This document shows, piece after piece, positions 1 to 8,144 of a DNA stretch of 64,000 nt (its first letter is position 1; every line of letters begins with the position of its first letter). The translations under genes were made by a program, and so were the position numbers. A model generated the notes under the pieces. That model did no database searches. It had not been told where the DNA came from and worked only from the letters and a program-made list of their open reading frames with translations. Where the stretch lies: assembly GCA_944393405.1 (NCBI GenBank), contig CALYAC010000003.1:68783-132782 (forward strand), given 5' to 3'. This DNA is from an uncultured Clostridia bacterium (GTDB taxonomy: Bacteria > Bacillota_A > Clostridia > TANB77 > CAG-508).

Positions 1-319
1 CCTGCAAAGTCAGCTTACTGAATTCTTCCCTTGCATAAGCAAGTGCATTTTTCAGATCTTCCGCCTTTTTTTGTGGCAGATTGATTACCTTTGTATAGCA
101 CGAATCATCTTTATCTTTCAATCCCAGGATTTGATCCGCACTAACATTAAACATCCGGTAAATCTTCTGTACTAAATCCGGATCTATTTTTTTGTATTTA
201 CCTGTTTCAATTTTGCTTATTTTGCTTTGAGAAATATTTATCATCTTTGAAAGTTGAACAGCAGTTAATCCTCTCTCCTTCCGAAGAGCTCTTAATATTT
301 CTCCAAAATTATTTGGCAT
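1..319 (-). CDS. XRE-family helix-turn-helix regulator (3' part cut by window edge)
   Basis: DNA-binding repressor-type protein. The visible 106 residues start MPNNFGEILRALRKERGL and form a five-helix Cro/C1 domain at about residues 6-64, with the recognition segment ISQSKISKIETG. A partly helical region follows and runs off the left edge. The start is supported by the RBS GGAGGATGAT just upstream of the ATG at 317-319. Base composition is richer in G+C than the resident genes. It uses CGG twice as arginine (in ALRKER and in IYRMF), which places it in the foreign class of this window. Its targets cannot be told from the sequence. The family call is secure; the role is not. Confidence 0.85.
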   Translation of the reverse strand, partial: MPNNFGEILRALRKERGLTAVQLSKMINISQSKISKIETGKYKKIDPDLVQKIYRMFNVSADQILGLKDKDDSCYTKVINLPQKKAEDLKNALAYAREEFSKLTLQ

Positions 320-430
320 AATATCATCCTCCTACTTATTTTTATTCCTATATATTATATCTTATAGGTTACATAATGTCAATTCAATAATTTTATATAT
401 ATTTTAAAATAAAAATCACTCAATAATATA

Positions 431-462
431 AAAAAGGTAAGAAGATAAAACTTCCTACCTTT
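431..462 (-). terminator. Rho-independent terminator of the 477-1436 gene
   Basis: An inverted repeat (AAAAGGTA-GAAG / CTTC-TACCTTTT, one mismatch, 5-6 nt loop) lies just past the stop codon. On the minus strand it is followed by a T-rich run. Confidence 0.8.
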
Positions 463-476
463 TCACATTATTATTA

Positions 477-1436
477 CTATTTTTTCAAGTTAAATATCTC
501 GTTATTTTCAACATTTTGTAATTGGTTATTTCCTATTACCTTAAATTTTTTGTTTCCATTTTGAAAATTAATAATATCATGTTCTAATACATAACTATTT
601 GAATATTCATATCCTGTTCCTACAGAATCATGTTTATATTTTGCTGAACTATCCTTATTTATAGTAAATGAATCTACTCCACATACGTATGTACCATATT
701 TTGCTGTATATTTTGCATTAGATATTCCTTTAGAAGTAGCAGTTAATTTACTATCAGATATTTCTTTCATTTCTTTATCTATTGTTTGTTGCATATTTTG
801 ATCAATCACAACAGTGTTTTGATATGTTGTATATAGGTTTTGTAAATCTTGTGATAAGTTTTCTATACTTATTTGATTCATTGATACCATTTTATTTAAA
901 TTAATATATTTATAATACATTGTATCATCATCTGTTTCGAAATGATTTATCATACTGTTTTGATTAACTATATCATTTACAAAATAATATTCATTATTGT
1001 ATTCAACAAAATAGTTTAGTTGATCATCTTCAACATTATATAACATTCTTATATTTGCTTCATAATATTCATTGCTTTTTTGTACTAAGTCACCATTCAT
1101 TGATAAGAAACCTAAATTATAATCATCCGTTTTATAAGCTAAAACTGGTATAGCATTTTCATCATTTTGTATATTTAAAAATACTGCATTCATACTAGTA
1201 GATCCAGATTCAAAAACATTATCTCTTAAATATTGTGCATATTTTTCTATAAATTCATTGTTATTTGTTCCTATATTAGATTCTACTACTGTATTTGTGT
1301 CTACTACATTAGAAGTTTCACCACTTGTTTCTACTGTATTATTATTATCTGTATATAGAACAAAAAATATTCCACAAGCCGCTAAACAGTTTAAAATAAC
1401 TAATATAATAATTGCAATTATTAATTTTTTTCTCAT
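477..1436 (-). CDS. Membrane-anchored extracytoplasmic protein of unknown function
   Basis: A 319-residue protein not recognised by family. Residues 1-30 hold a basic start and a long hydrophobic segment containing LAAC, which could be a lipobox (cysteine at about residue 21). The hydrophobic stretch continues past it (GIFFVLY), so an uncleaved membrane anchor is equally possible. The rest is Asn/Thr/Ser-rich and soluble, predicted to lie outside the cell. The C-terminal about 75 residues (from YGTYVCGVDSF) look like a small beta-rich domain. AT-rich codon use marks it as a resident gene. It is monocistronic, with a terminator at 431-462. The nearby sortase B gene may be unrelated because a terminator lies between them. 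Confidence 0.6.
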   Translation of the reverse strand: MRKKLIIAIIILVILNCLAACGIFFVLYTDNNNTVETSGETSNVVDTNTVVESNIGTNNNEFIEKYAQYLRDNVFESGSTSMNAVFLNIQNDENAIPVLAYKTDDYNLGFLSMNGDLVQKSNEYYEANIRMLYNVEDDQLNYFVEYNNEYYFVNDIVNQNSMINHFETDDDTMYYKYINLNKMVSMNQISIENLSQDLQNLYTTYQNTVVIDQNMQQTIDKEMKEISDSKLTATSKGISNAKYTAKYGTYVCGVDSFTINKDSSAKYKHDSVGTGYEYSNSYVLEHDIINFQNGNKKFKVIGNNQLQNVENNEIFNLKK

Positions 1437-1610
1437 ATAAATCCCCCTTATTTTTTATATAATATTATTATATTTTACATATGTTATTATATCAAAAAAT
1501 ATTTTTTTAGTATATATTTTAATAAAATATTTTTATAATTTTTGCTTAATTATTTTTTATTATTATAGCTAATTGCTAAACCATTAATAATATTAAAAAA
1601 ATATATAAAA

Positions 1611-1648
1611 TAGAACGAATCAATTAAGTAGTAAATTAATTCGTTCTA
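1611..1648 (-). terminator. Terminator of the sortase B gene
   Basis: A long hairpin with arms TAGAACGAAT and ATTCGTTCTA, plus an inner AATT/AATT pairing, sits 5 bases past the sortase stop. On the minus strand it is followed by TTTTATAT. Confidence 0.8.
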
Positions 1649-1652
1649 TTAT

Positions 1653-2465
1653 TTATTCTTCTTTTTTTCTACCTATGACAGCAAATCTACCATTCTCTGT
1701 ATGATATGAGCAGGTAGATAATGTAATTAATCTATCTCCATATTCCGCTTCTATTCCTGTTTCATATAGAGAATTTTCCTTAGCATTTTTTACAAATTCA
1801 TTATATTCATCCTTATCTTTAGCATTTATAAACTGATAATACTTAAAAACATTATTTTCATTTATACTATATACTTTTGTTTTTAATACTGATATTATTT
1901 CAAATTCCATATCTTCTTTAGAAGTCGTTAATCTTATTATAGGGTGTGTTTCATAAAAATCTCGTTTTGAATATTTTAATAAATCTTTAAATAACTCACC
2001 AGTTATTATATTATGCCCATATATTAATAGGTTAGTACTTGACTTTTCTAAATTATATCTATAGTCTAAAAATATAGAACCTTTTTCAGATTTTTCTTTT
2101 TTATAATTGTGTGACATATAATATTCATTATCACTACCTTGTAAAACAGGATAATTAATTTTTGTTCCTTTAATTTCAATCCATCCAATTATATCTTTAT
2201 TTTGCTTTTGAAGTTCTTTTACTTTAGCTATTCTTTCCCCACTTTCTATTTTTTTCTTTTCTTTTTCATCTACTTTTACTTTTTTATAACTAATATTTTC
2301 TTCTTTTATTTCTATTTCATTAAGTAACATACTTTCTTCTTCAGCTTCTTTTCCTATTAATAGAATTTTAAAAATATATATGATTGACAAAATAATTAGT
2401 ATAATAAGAAGTATAAATATAATCTTACCTTGCCTAGAGTTATATTCATCAATATTTTTTTTCAT
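1653..2465 (-). CDS. srtB: Class B sortase
   Basis: A membrane-bound cysteine transpeptidase that joins sorted proteins to the cell wall. The 270-residue protein has an N-terminal membrane segment at about residues 13-34, a charged linker and a sortase fold. Visible marks are DIIGWIEIKGTKINYPVLQ, the catalytic His region LLIYGHNI, and the catalytic Cys in TLSTCSYH with an Arg in GRFAVIGR near the C-terminus. The TLSTC form and the length fit class B. Its neighbour 2505-3632 on the same strand carries a sorting signal and is the obvious candidate substrate, although a terminator separates the two genes. The usual SrtB motif is NP(Q/K)TN-like, while the neighbour has TPKTG, so the pairing is an inference. 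Confidence 0.9.
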   Translation of the reverse strand: MKKNIDEYNSRQGKIIFILLIILIILSIIYIFKILLIGKEAEEESMLLNEIEIKEENISYKKVKVDEKEKKKIESGERIAKVKELQKQNKDIIGWIEIKGTKINYPVLQGSDNEYYMSHNYKKEKSEKGSIFLDYRYNLEKSSTNLLIYGHNIITGELFKDLLKYSKRDFYETHPIIRLTTSKEDMEFEIISVLKTKVYSINENNVFKYYQFINAKDKDEYNEFVKNAKENSLYETGIEAEYGDRLITLSTCSYHTENGRFAVIGRKKEE

Positions 2466-2483
2466 ATTAACTATCTATATATT

Positions 2484-2514
2484 AAAAGAATAGACTTTAT
2501 TAGTCTATCCTTTT
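2484..2514 (-). terminator. Terminator overlapping the 3' end of the surface-protein gene
   Basis: Arms AAAAG-ATAGACT and AGTCTAT-CTTTT with a 5-nt loop. The hairpin includes the stop codon at 2505-2507 and is followed by a T-run on the minus strand. Confidence 0.75.
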
Positions 2515-3632
2515 ATACCTCTCTTTTTCATAATTGCAATTACTATTACAGAAAATATTATAGCAAGTACAGCAACACCTATATAACTCTCTATACCTGT
2601 TTTTGGAGTTTCATCTATTACTTCTTTATTATCTTCAACTATATTTTCATTATCATTACTTTCTATTTTTGTTATCTTAGCATATATAGTTGTATCTTCT
2701 ATTAATTCTTTATCAAAATCAAATTCTGTTTCATAATTTTTATCTGTAAAAAATCCCTCTAGTTTATAATTATCGTCTAGTTCGATATGAGATTCTAATA
2801 ATTCTTTTGTTATTTTCTCATCTTTATTTACAGTTATTCTTTTTGTCTCATCTCCAATAATTAATGAAATAATAACTTTTTCCTTTTCTGAATTTACAGT
2901 AATTGTTTCTGGTACACTTGATTCTGATATAACATTGTTATATTCATCAGTTAAAACAACTTTATTTCCTGCTAAAACAACCTTATTTATAGTATTTTCG
3001 GTATTTGTAATTGTAAATTCTGTTAAGTTTCCATTTGTAGCAGGTCTTACAACATTTTCACTTGATTCTGATGTTAAACTTCCATTCATTGTAATTGTAG
3101 GATTATTTGTAGCTGATGGACCTTTATCAATTTCTATTCCATTATTTTCATTTGTTCCGTTATATCCTAAATGCAAATTTCTTACTTCTATATTTCCACC
3201 ATTTACTAATACTCCACCATATTTAAAACCTGTAACACTAACATTATCTAATATAACTGTTGCACCATCATAAGCTTGTACACCATATTTAGGTCCGTTA
3301 TTTAATTTAATATCCTTAAGAGTTAATTTCCCTTCACTTAATTGTGCTGTAATCATAGTCTGATTTCCTGAAGTTGATGTCCAACTATCAGCCCCTGTTA
3401 ATGTAAATCCATTTCCATCAATTATTAATTCTTTTTGAATAACTATTGGTTTAGTAATTGTAATATTATTCTCTATTTCAATAGTATCACCATTATTTGA
3501 ACTTGAAATCACATTGTTTAGTGATTCTTCATCATTAGCAGTTAATGTTGCAGCATTACTTATATTTGGAATTACTAATAAAGCTCCAAGCATTAAAATT
3601 AAAAGAATTGCAAATTTTATTAATTTCTTCAT
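2505..3632 (-). CDS. Sortase-anchored beta-helix surface protein
   Basis: A 375-residue cell-wall protein. It has a Sec signal peptide (MKKLIKFAILLILMLGALL, cleavage probably after SNA near residue 27). A parallel beta-helix-like region of short Asn/Gly/Val turns follows at about residues 30-215 (pectate-lyase-type repeats such as VSVTGFKYGGVLVNGG). At about residues 245-325 is an InlB B-repeat/Flg_new type module (YKLEGFFTDKNYETEFDF). The C-terminus is a sorting signal: TPKTG at about residue 340, a hydrophobic span and the tail KKRGIKG. The motif has Thr in place of the usual first residue of LPxTG or NPxTG. The sortase B gene next to it is the likely anchor enzyme. The role may be adhesion or glycan contact, but no catalytic residues are evident. 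Confidence 0.75.
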   Translation of the reverse strand: MKKLIKFAILLILMLGALLVIPNISNAATLTANDEESLNNVISSSNNGDTIEIENNITITKPIVIQKELIIDGNGFTLTGADSWTSTSGNQTMITAQLSEGKLTLKDIKLNNGPKYGVQAYDGATVILDNVSVTGFKYGGVLVNGGNIEVRNLHLGYNGTNENNGIEIDKGPSATNNPTITMNGSLTSESSENVVRPATNGNLTEFTITNTENTINKVVLAGNKVVLTDEYNNVISESSVPETITVNSEKEKVIISLIIGDETKRITVNKDEKITKELLESHIELDDNYKLEGFFTDKNYETEFDFDKELIEDTTIYAKITKIESNDNENIVEDNKEVIDETPKTGIESYIGVAVLAIIFSVIVIAIMKKRGIKG

Positions 3633-3730
3633 TTTTTCACCTCCAGTTCATTTTTATTATTTCCAGATTTGCATTTATTATTTAGTTTTTTATTTTTTTA
3701 TTTTAAACAAAATTTTCCAAATTAAAAATG

Positions 3731-3753
3731 GGAGCGCCAATTACTCGCGCTCC
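3731..3753 (-). terminator. Strong GC-rich terminator of the 111-residue gene
   Basis: Perfect 7-bp arms GGAGCGC and GCGCTCC with a 9-nt loop. On the minus strand they are followed by CATTTTTAATTT. It is much more GC-rich than resident terminators. Confidence 0.85.
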
Positions 3754-3780
3754 TTAAAATTAAAAGGTATAACTGGGATG

Positions 3781-4116
3781 TTAGTCAATAAAAGCGTGCG
3801 GATTTGATGAAAGCTCAATGAGCCAGTCTTCTCCACATTCTCCTCCATTAACTCGTGCAGAACAAAGCTTAGGATATAGCTGTGCCTTTACCAGTTCTCG
3901 TGCAATAAAGTATCCATAGTCATCTCTCTCTTGCTCAAGAGCAGAAATAACAATATCTTTTATTACATCAATTTTGTCTGGCATTAGACTATCTGCTACT
4001 ACCCGAATTGAGAGATGATCGTTTACTCTAATATATTCACTATACCTCTCTCTTGGCTCTATTCTTCTTTCCTTCCTTGGAAAATATCCAAAGAATTTTC
4101 TTACCCGTTTGTTCAT
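3781..4116 (-). CDS. Unrecognised small cytoplasmic protein, foreign composition
   Basis: A 111-residue protein I do not recognise. It has a basic N-terminus (MNKRVRKFFGYFPRKERR), a middle that looks like an alpha/beta domain, and a Cys/Gly-rich stretch (CSARVNGGECGEDW) near the end. It has no signal peptide or membrane segment. The RBS AAGGAGG precedes the ATG. The gene is clearly richer in G+C than its neighbours and lies between two strong terminators, so it is its own transcription unit. Codon 4 is CGG, in frame as arginine. If CGG causes a +1 shift in this host, translation would end at once at the next codon but one (GGG TAA). It lies downstream of a radical SAM gene of similar composition and may have arrived with it. 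Confidence 0.6.
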   Translation of the reverse strand: MNKRVRKFFGYFPRKERRIEPRERYSEYIRVNDHLSIRVVADSLMPDKIDVIKDIVISALEQERDDYGYFIARELVKAQLYPKLCSARVNGGECGEDWLIELSSNPHAFID

Positions 4117-4192
4117 TGTTTATACCTCCTTATAAAAGAACAAATATTATTTTATCATTTATATATGCATAAAGTCAATCATATAAAAAATC

Positions 4193-4222
4193 CCTTCAGA
4201 GCCGTTTTACCGACTCTGAAGG
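4193..4222 (-). terminator. Terminator between the radical SAM gene and the 111-residue gene
   Basis: Perfect 9-bp arms CCTTCAGAG and CTCTGAAGG. On the minus strand a GATTTTTTAT tail follows. Confidence 0.9.
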
Positions 4223-4251
4223 TACAGTACACTGCTGGATTTTAGCAAAAA

Positions 4252-5301
4252 TTAGATCTTTTTACCGCAAGACCAGTCGGAGAACAAATCTCCATTTGGC
4301 ATTGCTGAATAATTGTAAGTTCTTCTCCTTGCCTTCTTCCATTCTTTTTGGAGTTGTTTTTCAGGAATAAACTCCTTCACAGATACTGTCATTTCGACAC
4401 CTGCCACGGCTTCCGCTTTTATGGTAGGTATGTCCATTCCAGTAAAAGCGAGCATAAGCTGTAATTCCGGTGGGAATATTGTTCCCTCTACTTCTACCTC
4501 ATATTCAATGATGCCAGTAAATTTCGTGACTCGAAATCCAGCGTCAAAGATAATCGGTTCTTCCTCAGAAAAGCCTCTTTTACGAAGCTCTTCTTTTACA
4601 TTTTCAAGCAGTTCTGGATCACAGCTTAAGTTCTGCTTTGCCCCAAGTGGTGTAACATCGTCTTGGAAATTCGAAAACATGACGTTTGGAATCTCAACTT
4701 TTGCTGCCCACTGGAGGTACTTGATTACCTCCTCAACAGTGTTTATGCCACCCTTTTGGCATAAACATGAAAGCTGCATCTTGTTGTGTCTTAATTCTTC
4801 ACAGACACTCTCCTGCAAATCCTCAGTAGTCAGAAGCTCTTCACCTCTTCGAGGATTGAAAATCCGTAAGTTAATCTCGTCATCGTAATGATATCTCGAT
4901 AAAATTACGGTTTCAAACCATCTGCAGATCATGCAGCTGTCAAATCTGTCGAGGAAGATTTCTCTTGCCCCATTGGTCACGATGGAATATTTCGTCACAT
5001 CGTCATCACTTTTCGCAAAGAGAATGTTCCTGTTGTCCAGATCTACAATCAGATCCCAGATTTTATCAATCTTATAGAGCGGTTCTCCGCCACCAAAGAT
5101 GATGTGTCTGAACTGGTTGTAGTTTTCTCTTAACACTTCGTCCAGGATGTAGCGTTTGCCCATCATGGACTCTTCGCTAAATGACTTATTTCTGCAACAT
5201 GCGCAGTTACACTGGCAGTATCCGTCGTACGTCACATAGAGCTGTTTCTGCTCTACGTGGCCAAAGTGAGTTCTCCGTATCCTTGAAAAATCTTTCGACA
5301 T
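4252..5301 (-). CDS. Radical SAM protein of unknown substrate
   Basis: A 349-residue enzyme of the radical S-adenosylmethionine superfamily. The cluster motif CxxxCxxC is read in CQCNCACC at about residues 32-39, embedded among extra cysteines. GGGEPL at about residue 70 is the SAM-binding GGE motif. Further cysteines occur mid-protein (CMICRW, CLCQKGG) and near the C-terminus (WSCGKKI), so a second metal site is possible but not shown. It is not one of the radical SAM families I can name. Codon use and G+C are foreign to the neighbourhood. CGG occurs in frame as arginine at codon 9 and again in INLRIF. It sits alone with its own terminator, next to a small gene of similar composition. Confidence 0.7.
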   Translation of the reverse strand: MSKDFSRIRRTHFGHVEQKQLYVTYDGYCQCNCACCRNKSFSEESMMGKRYILDEVLRENYNQFRHIIFGGGEPLYKIDKIWDLIVDLDNRNILFAKSDDDVTKYSIVTNGAREIFLDRFDSCMICRWFETVILSRYHYDDEINLRIFNPRRGEELLTTEDLQESVCEELRHNKMQLSCLCQKGGINTVEEVIKYLQWAAKVEIPNVMFSNFQDDVTPLGAKQNLSCDPELLENVKEELRKRGFSEEEPIIFDAGFRVTKFTGIIEYEVEVEGTIFPPELQLMLAFTGMDIPTIKAEAVAGVEMTVSVKEFIPEKQLQKEWKKARRRTYNYSAMPNGDLFSDWSCGKKI

Positions 5302-5451
5302 AATAATGCCCTCCTTATGTATTTATTTATTGTACAACTTTTATTATATCATATTTTTACTTTTATGTAAATTAAAAGAAGTAATATATTAATTTATACT
5401 ACTTCTTTTAATATAATAATTTATTTTTTCATAAACATTCTATTTACTTAC

Positions 5452-6015
5452 CTATATATCCTTTATTTGTTCTAATGCTCTTTTTCTACTACTTATTTTA
5501 TTTTTTTCTTTACTGTCTAATTCTGCTAAAGTTCTTCCATCACTTATTTCAAAAATCTCATCAAAGCCAAAACCATTTGTACCTCTTTTTTCTTTTGAAA
5601 TATTTCCTTCTAAAACACCTGTATATATATTGTAATTTTCATCAGGTCTTACTACAGCAATACAAGTTATAACTTTTGCTTTTCTATTTAGTATATTTTT
5701 CATTTTATTTAGAATATATGTATTTCTTTCATCTTGTGTAGCATCTTCACCTAAAAATCTAGCTGTTTTTACTCCTGGAAAACCACCTAATTCTTCAATG
5801 CATAAACCACTATCATCAGCAATACATATTTTATTTGTTAATTTACATATTTCTTTTGCTTTTTTTAAAGCATTACCCTCAAAAGTTTCTTGATTTTCTT
5901 CAACTTCTATATTAATATTCGCTTCTTTTAAAGATAGTATCTTATAGTCTTTTAATATTTCTTGAATTTCTTTTACTTTTCCTTGATTATTAGTAGCTAA
6001 AATTATCTCTTTCAT
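5452..6015 (-). CDS. rdgB: XTP/dITP diphosphatase (RdgB/HAM1 family)
   Basis: Hydrolyses ITP, dITP and XTP to monophosphates, keeping deaminated purines out of DNA and RNA. The 187-residue protein is slightly shorter than the usual about 195-200. It shows the family marks: ATNNQGKVKEI at residues 7-17 (substrate loop), the conserved IADDSGLCIEELGGFPGV segment near residues 65-82, and GTNGFGFDEIFE near residue 145. It is a resident AT-rich gene with the RBS AAAGGAG just upstream. It lies between two foreign-looking blocks, so it shows how singly those blocks are inserted. Confidence 0.95.
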   Translation of the reverse strand: MKEIILATNNQGKVKEIQEILKDYKILSLKEANINIEVEENQETFEGNALKKAKEICKLTNKICIADDSGLCIEELGGFPGVKTARFLGEDATQDERNTYILNKMKNILNRKAKVITCIAVVRPDENYNIYTGVLEGNISKEKRGTNGFGFDEIFEISDGRTLAELDSKEKNKISSRKRALEQIKDI

Positions 6016-6093
6016 ATTAATCTCCTTTAGTTATCTTTTCATTTACATTTTATCATAATAATATATTTTTATCTATATATTTATATAAAAAGA

Positions 6094-6128
6094 CTAGCGT
6101 GGGAATAGCTTTCGCTACCCCACGCCAG
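6094..6128 (-). terminator. Strong terminator of the 593-residue membrane protein gene
   Basis: Arms CTAGCGTGGG and CCCACGCCAG (one G-T/C-A type mismatch) with an inner GTAGC/GCTA pairing. On the minus strand a TCTTTTTATA tail follows. Confidence 0.85.
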
Positions 6129-6137
6129 TTTTAGCTT

Positions 6138-7919
6138 TTATTTAGCATCTTCAAGAAGCTTTGCCTTTTCTTCATCGGTAAGGCTGTCCCATTCTTCCTG
6201 TGCTTTGTCAGGATCAACTTCTATAACGTTGTTTGTCTCGTTATCCTCGACTCCAGCCTTGTCAGATGTTTGCTCATCTTTCTTTATCTGATCATCTGAT
6301 TTTTCTTGTGAGAAATCAAGATTATCAAAGTCAGCAATATTCACAGTTCCATTGCTGTCGTCAAGGTACGAAAGCTTAACATTGTCACCCTCACGGGTAA
6401 TCGCCAGCTCATCTGACAGAGCACTTGAAGCCACATACAGTTTTGTATGATCATCGTTGATAATCATATAGTACGTGGTATTGCCATTGGAAATTTCAGC
6501 CGAAATTCTACTTACCACACCTTCTGTGTGATACAGATAGGCTTCATCGCTTCCAATAACAGAGCTGTTTCCACCAGCTAAAATCGCATCAATATACTTT
6601 TGTTGTGCCTGTGCAACAGTAGAACCTGTTGCAACAATCGAATAATTCTCGATATTAACAAAAGCATATGACTTGATAAGCCCTGCCTTGTCCTTCATCG
6701 TCATGAAGTATGTTGGAATTCCCTGTACATTAAGCGGTACAGGAAGCGTTGCTGTGTACTCTTTTTCCTGAAGCATACCTTCTGCACTCGCTTGTGCAGC
6801 TTCTTCCGTTGCTCCAGCAAGTTCAAAGTACTTGGCTTCTTTTGTCCTTGTATTTACCATAACAAATCCGGTTGTGGCATCGTCATTTCCAACAGATGTC
6901 ATACCTGTGTAATAATAACACTCACCATCATTGTAGACGGTAAGAACACCAGGTGTTTTTACAATGACACCATTTTTACCAAATACAGAATTCCAAAAGC
7001 CTTTCTCAAATTTTCCATAATTATCAATTTGAGAATTAATGAAGTCTTCAGGCTGAATCTTATCGACCCATTCTGGAGTATCTTCAATCGAGTACCAATT
7101 ACATTCCCCCGTCTGAGGGTCACAAATAAGTACCCCTGTAGCTTCAGGAAGTCCCCAAAAGGCTGTGTTCTCATACGTAGTAACCGTCCAATATGGACGA
7201 CCGCTATCATCAAGCTCAAAGGACATATCAGTAAGTCCAGTAGTTCTGTAACCTGAGCTTCTAATATGCCGTAACAGATTGTCTCCAAACCAAGCACTAT
7301 TTAAGTACTTAAGTTTTATATCAGAGCCATCTTCAAGCTGTTGTACGAGCTCAACCTCATCCGGATCTGTAGCACTCACAGTCACGTATCCTGGAGTGGA
7401 CTTATTGTCCGTATATTTCCAGAAGTTTTCATGTTCCAAAGGTGCTACAAATACAAGCTCACCGTCAATCTGCTGGAGTGTAAAATCTCCAACATCTACT
7501 ATGGACCCAAGACCTCTCTCTTCTCCAAGCTTTTTCTCAGCCTGTTTAAGAGCTAAGTCCTCATCAACTGTCGGAATCTGGGTGTAATCAATAGGTAAAA
7601 TACTTTCCGTAAAGGATGTTTCCTCCACTTCACCTATTTGATTATATGCCTTGTTGGCATTAAATAGATCGGACCCACCAAATAGTCCAATCAGGAATGC
7701 TACAACAACTAACACTCCGACTATGCACGGAAACGCAATACTTATTTCTTCGTATCCCAGTATAGCTCCAAGCACAACCATCTCAGCGATGATAAATGTG
7801 CCCCAGAACAGAGCTCCTCCCATGAACCCGATTGAAAGGTTCACTTTTGTTGCATAGGCTAATATAGCCCAAATTACTACCGGGACCAAAAATGATATCC
7901 CATAACCTACCTTCTTCAT
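6138..7919 (-). CDS. Large membrane protein with extracytoplasmic repeats, foreign composition
   Basis: A 593-residue protein I do not recognise. Three membrane spans occupy about residues 8-85. A long soluble part follows, with recurring beta-rich units in which a statement of the type TGFVMVNTRTKEAKYFEL or YAFVNIENYSIVATGSTV precedes a helix, suggesting tandem PepSY-like or similar modules. The last about 80 residues are acidic and low in complexity (DEQTSDKAGVEDNET). The soluble part probably lies outside the cell. Composition is moderate in G+C, unlike the flanking rdgB and ppdK. CGG is used in frame as arginine in LLRHIR. It has its own strong terminator. The function is unknown. Confidence 0.6.
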   Translation of the reverse strand: MKKVGYGISFLVPVVIWAILAYATKVNLSIGFMGGALFWGTFIIAEMVVLGAILGYEEISIAFPCIVGVLVVVAFLIGLFGGSDLFNANKAYNQIGEVEETSFTESILPIDYTQIPTVDEDLALKQAEKKLGEERGLGSIVDVGDFTLQQIDGELVFVAPLEHENFWKYTDNKSTPGYVTVSATDPDEVELVQQLEDGSDIKLKYLNSAWFGDNLLRHIRSSGYRTTGLTDMSFELDDSGRPYWTVTTYENTAFWGLPEATGVLICDPQTGECNWYSIEDTPEWVDKIQPEDFINSQIDNYGKFEKGFWNSVFGKNGVIVKTPGVLTVYNDGECYYYTGMTSVGNDDATTGFVMVNTRTKEAKYFELAGATEEAAQASAEGMLQEKEYTATLPVPLNVQGIPTYFMTMKDKAGLIKSYAFVNIENYSIVATGSTVAQAQQKYIDAILAGGNSSVIGSDEAYLYHTEGVVSRISAEISNGNTTYYMIINDDHTKLYVASSALSDELAITREGDNVKLSYLDDSNGTVNIADFDNLDFSQEKSDDQIKKDEQTSDKAGVEDNETNNVIEVDPDKAQEEWDSLTDEEKAKLLEDAK

Positions 7920-8083
7920 AACTATTCTCCTTATGCTGTCTTGAATCTATTGTTTACAAGTTACGATAAAACTTCTTAAATCAATAAAAGCCTCCTTTCC
8001 TTATAGTTACTGTACTATAGGATGTATATATATAGTACGTAAACATAATTATATCACAATTTATAAGTTTTTTCAATTGACAT

Positions 8084-8112
8084 AAAAAGCAGAACTCTAT
8101 AGTTCTGCTTTT
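8084..8112 (-). terminator. Terminator of ppdK
   Basis: Symmetric hairpin AAAAGCAGAACT / AGTTCTGCTTTT, 33 bases past the stop codon. Confidence 0.85.
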
Positions 8113-8144
8113 ATACTAACATATTATCTTTTATATGTTATTTT

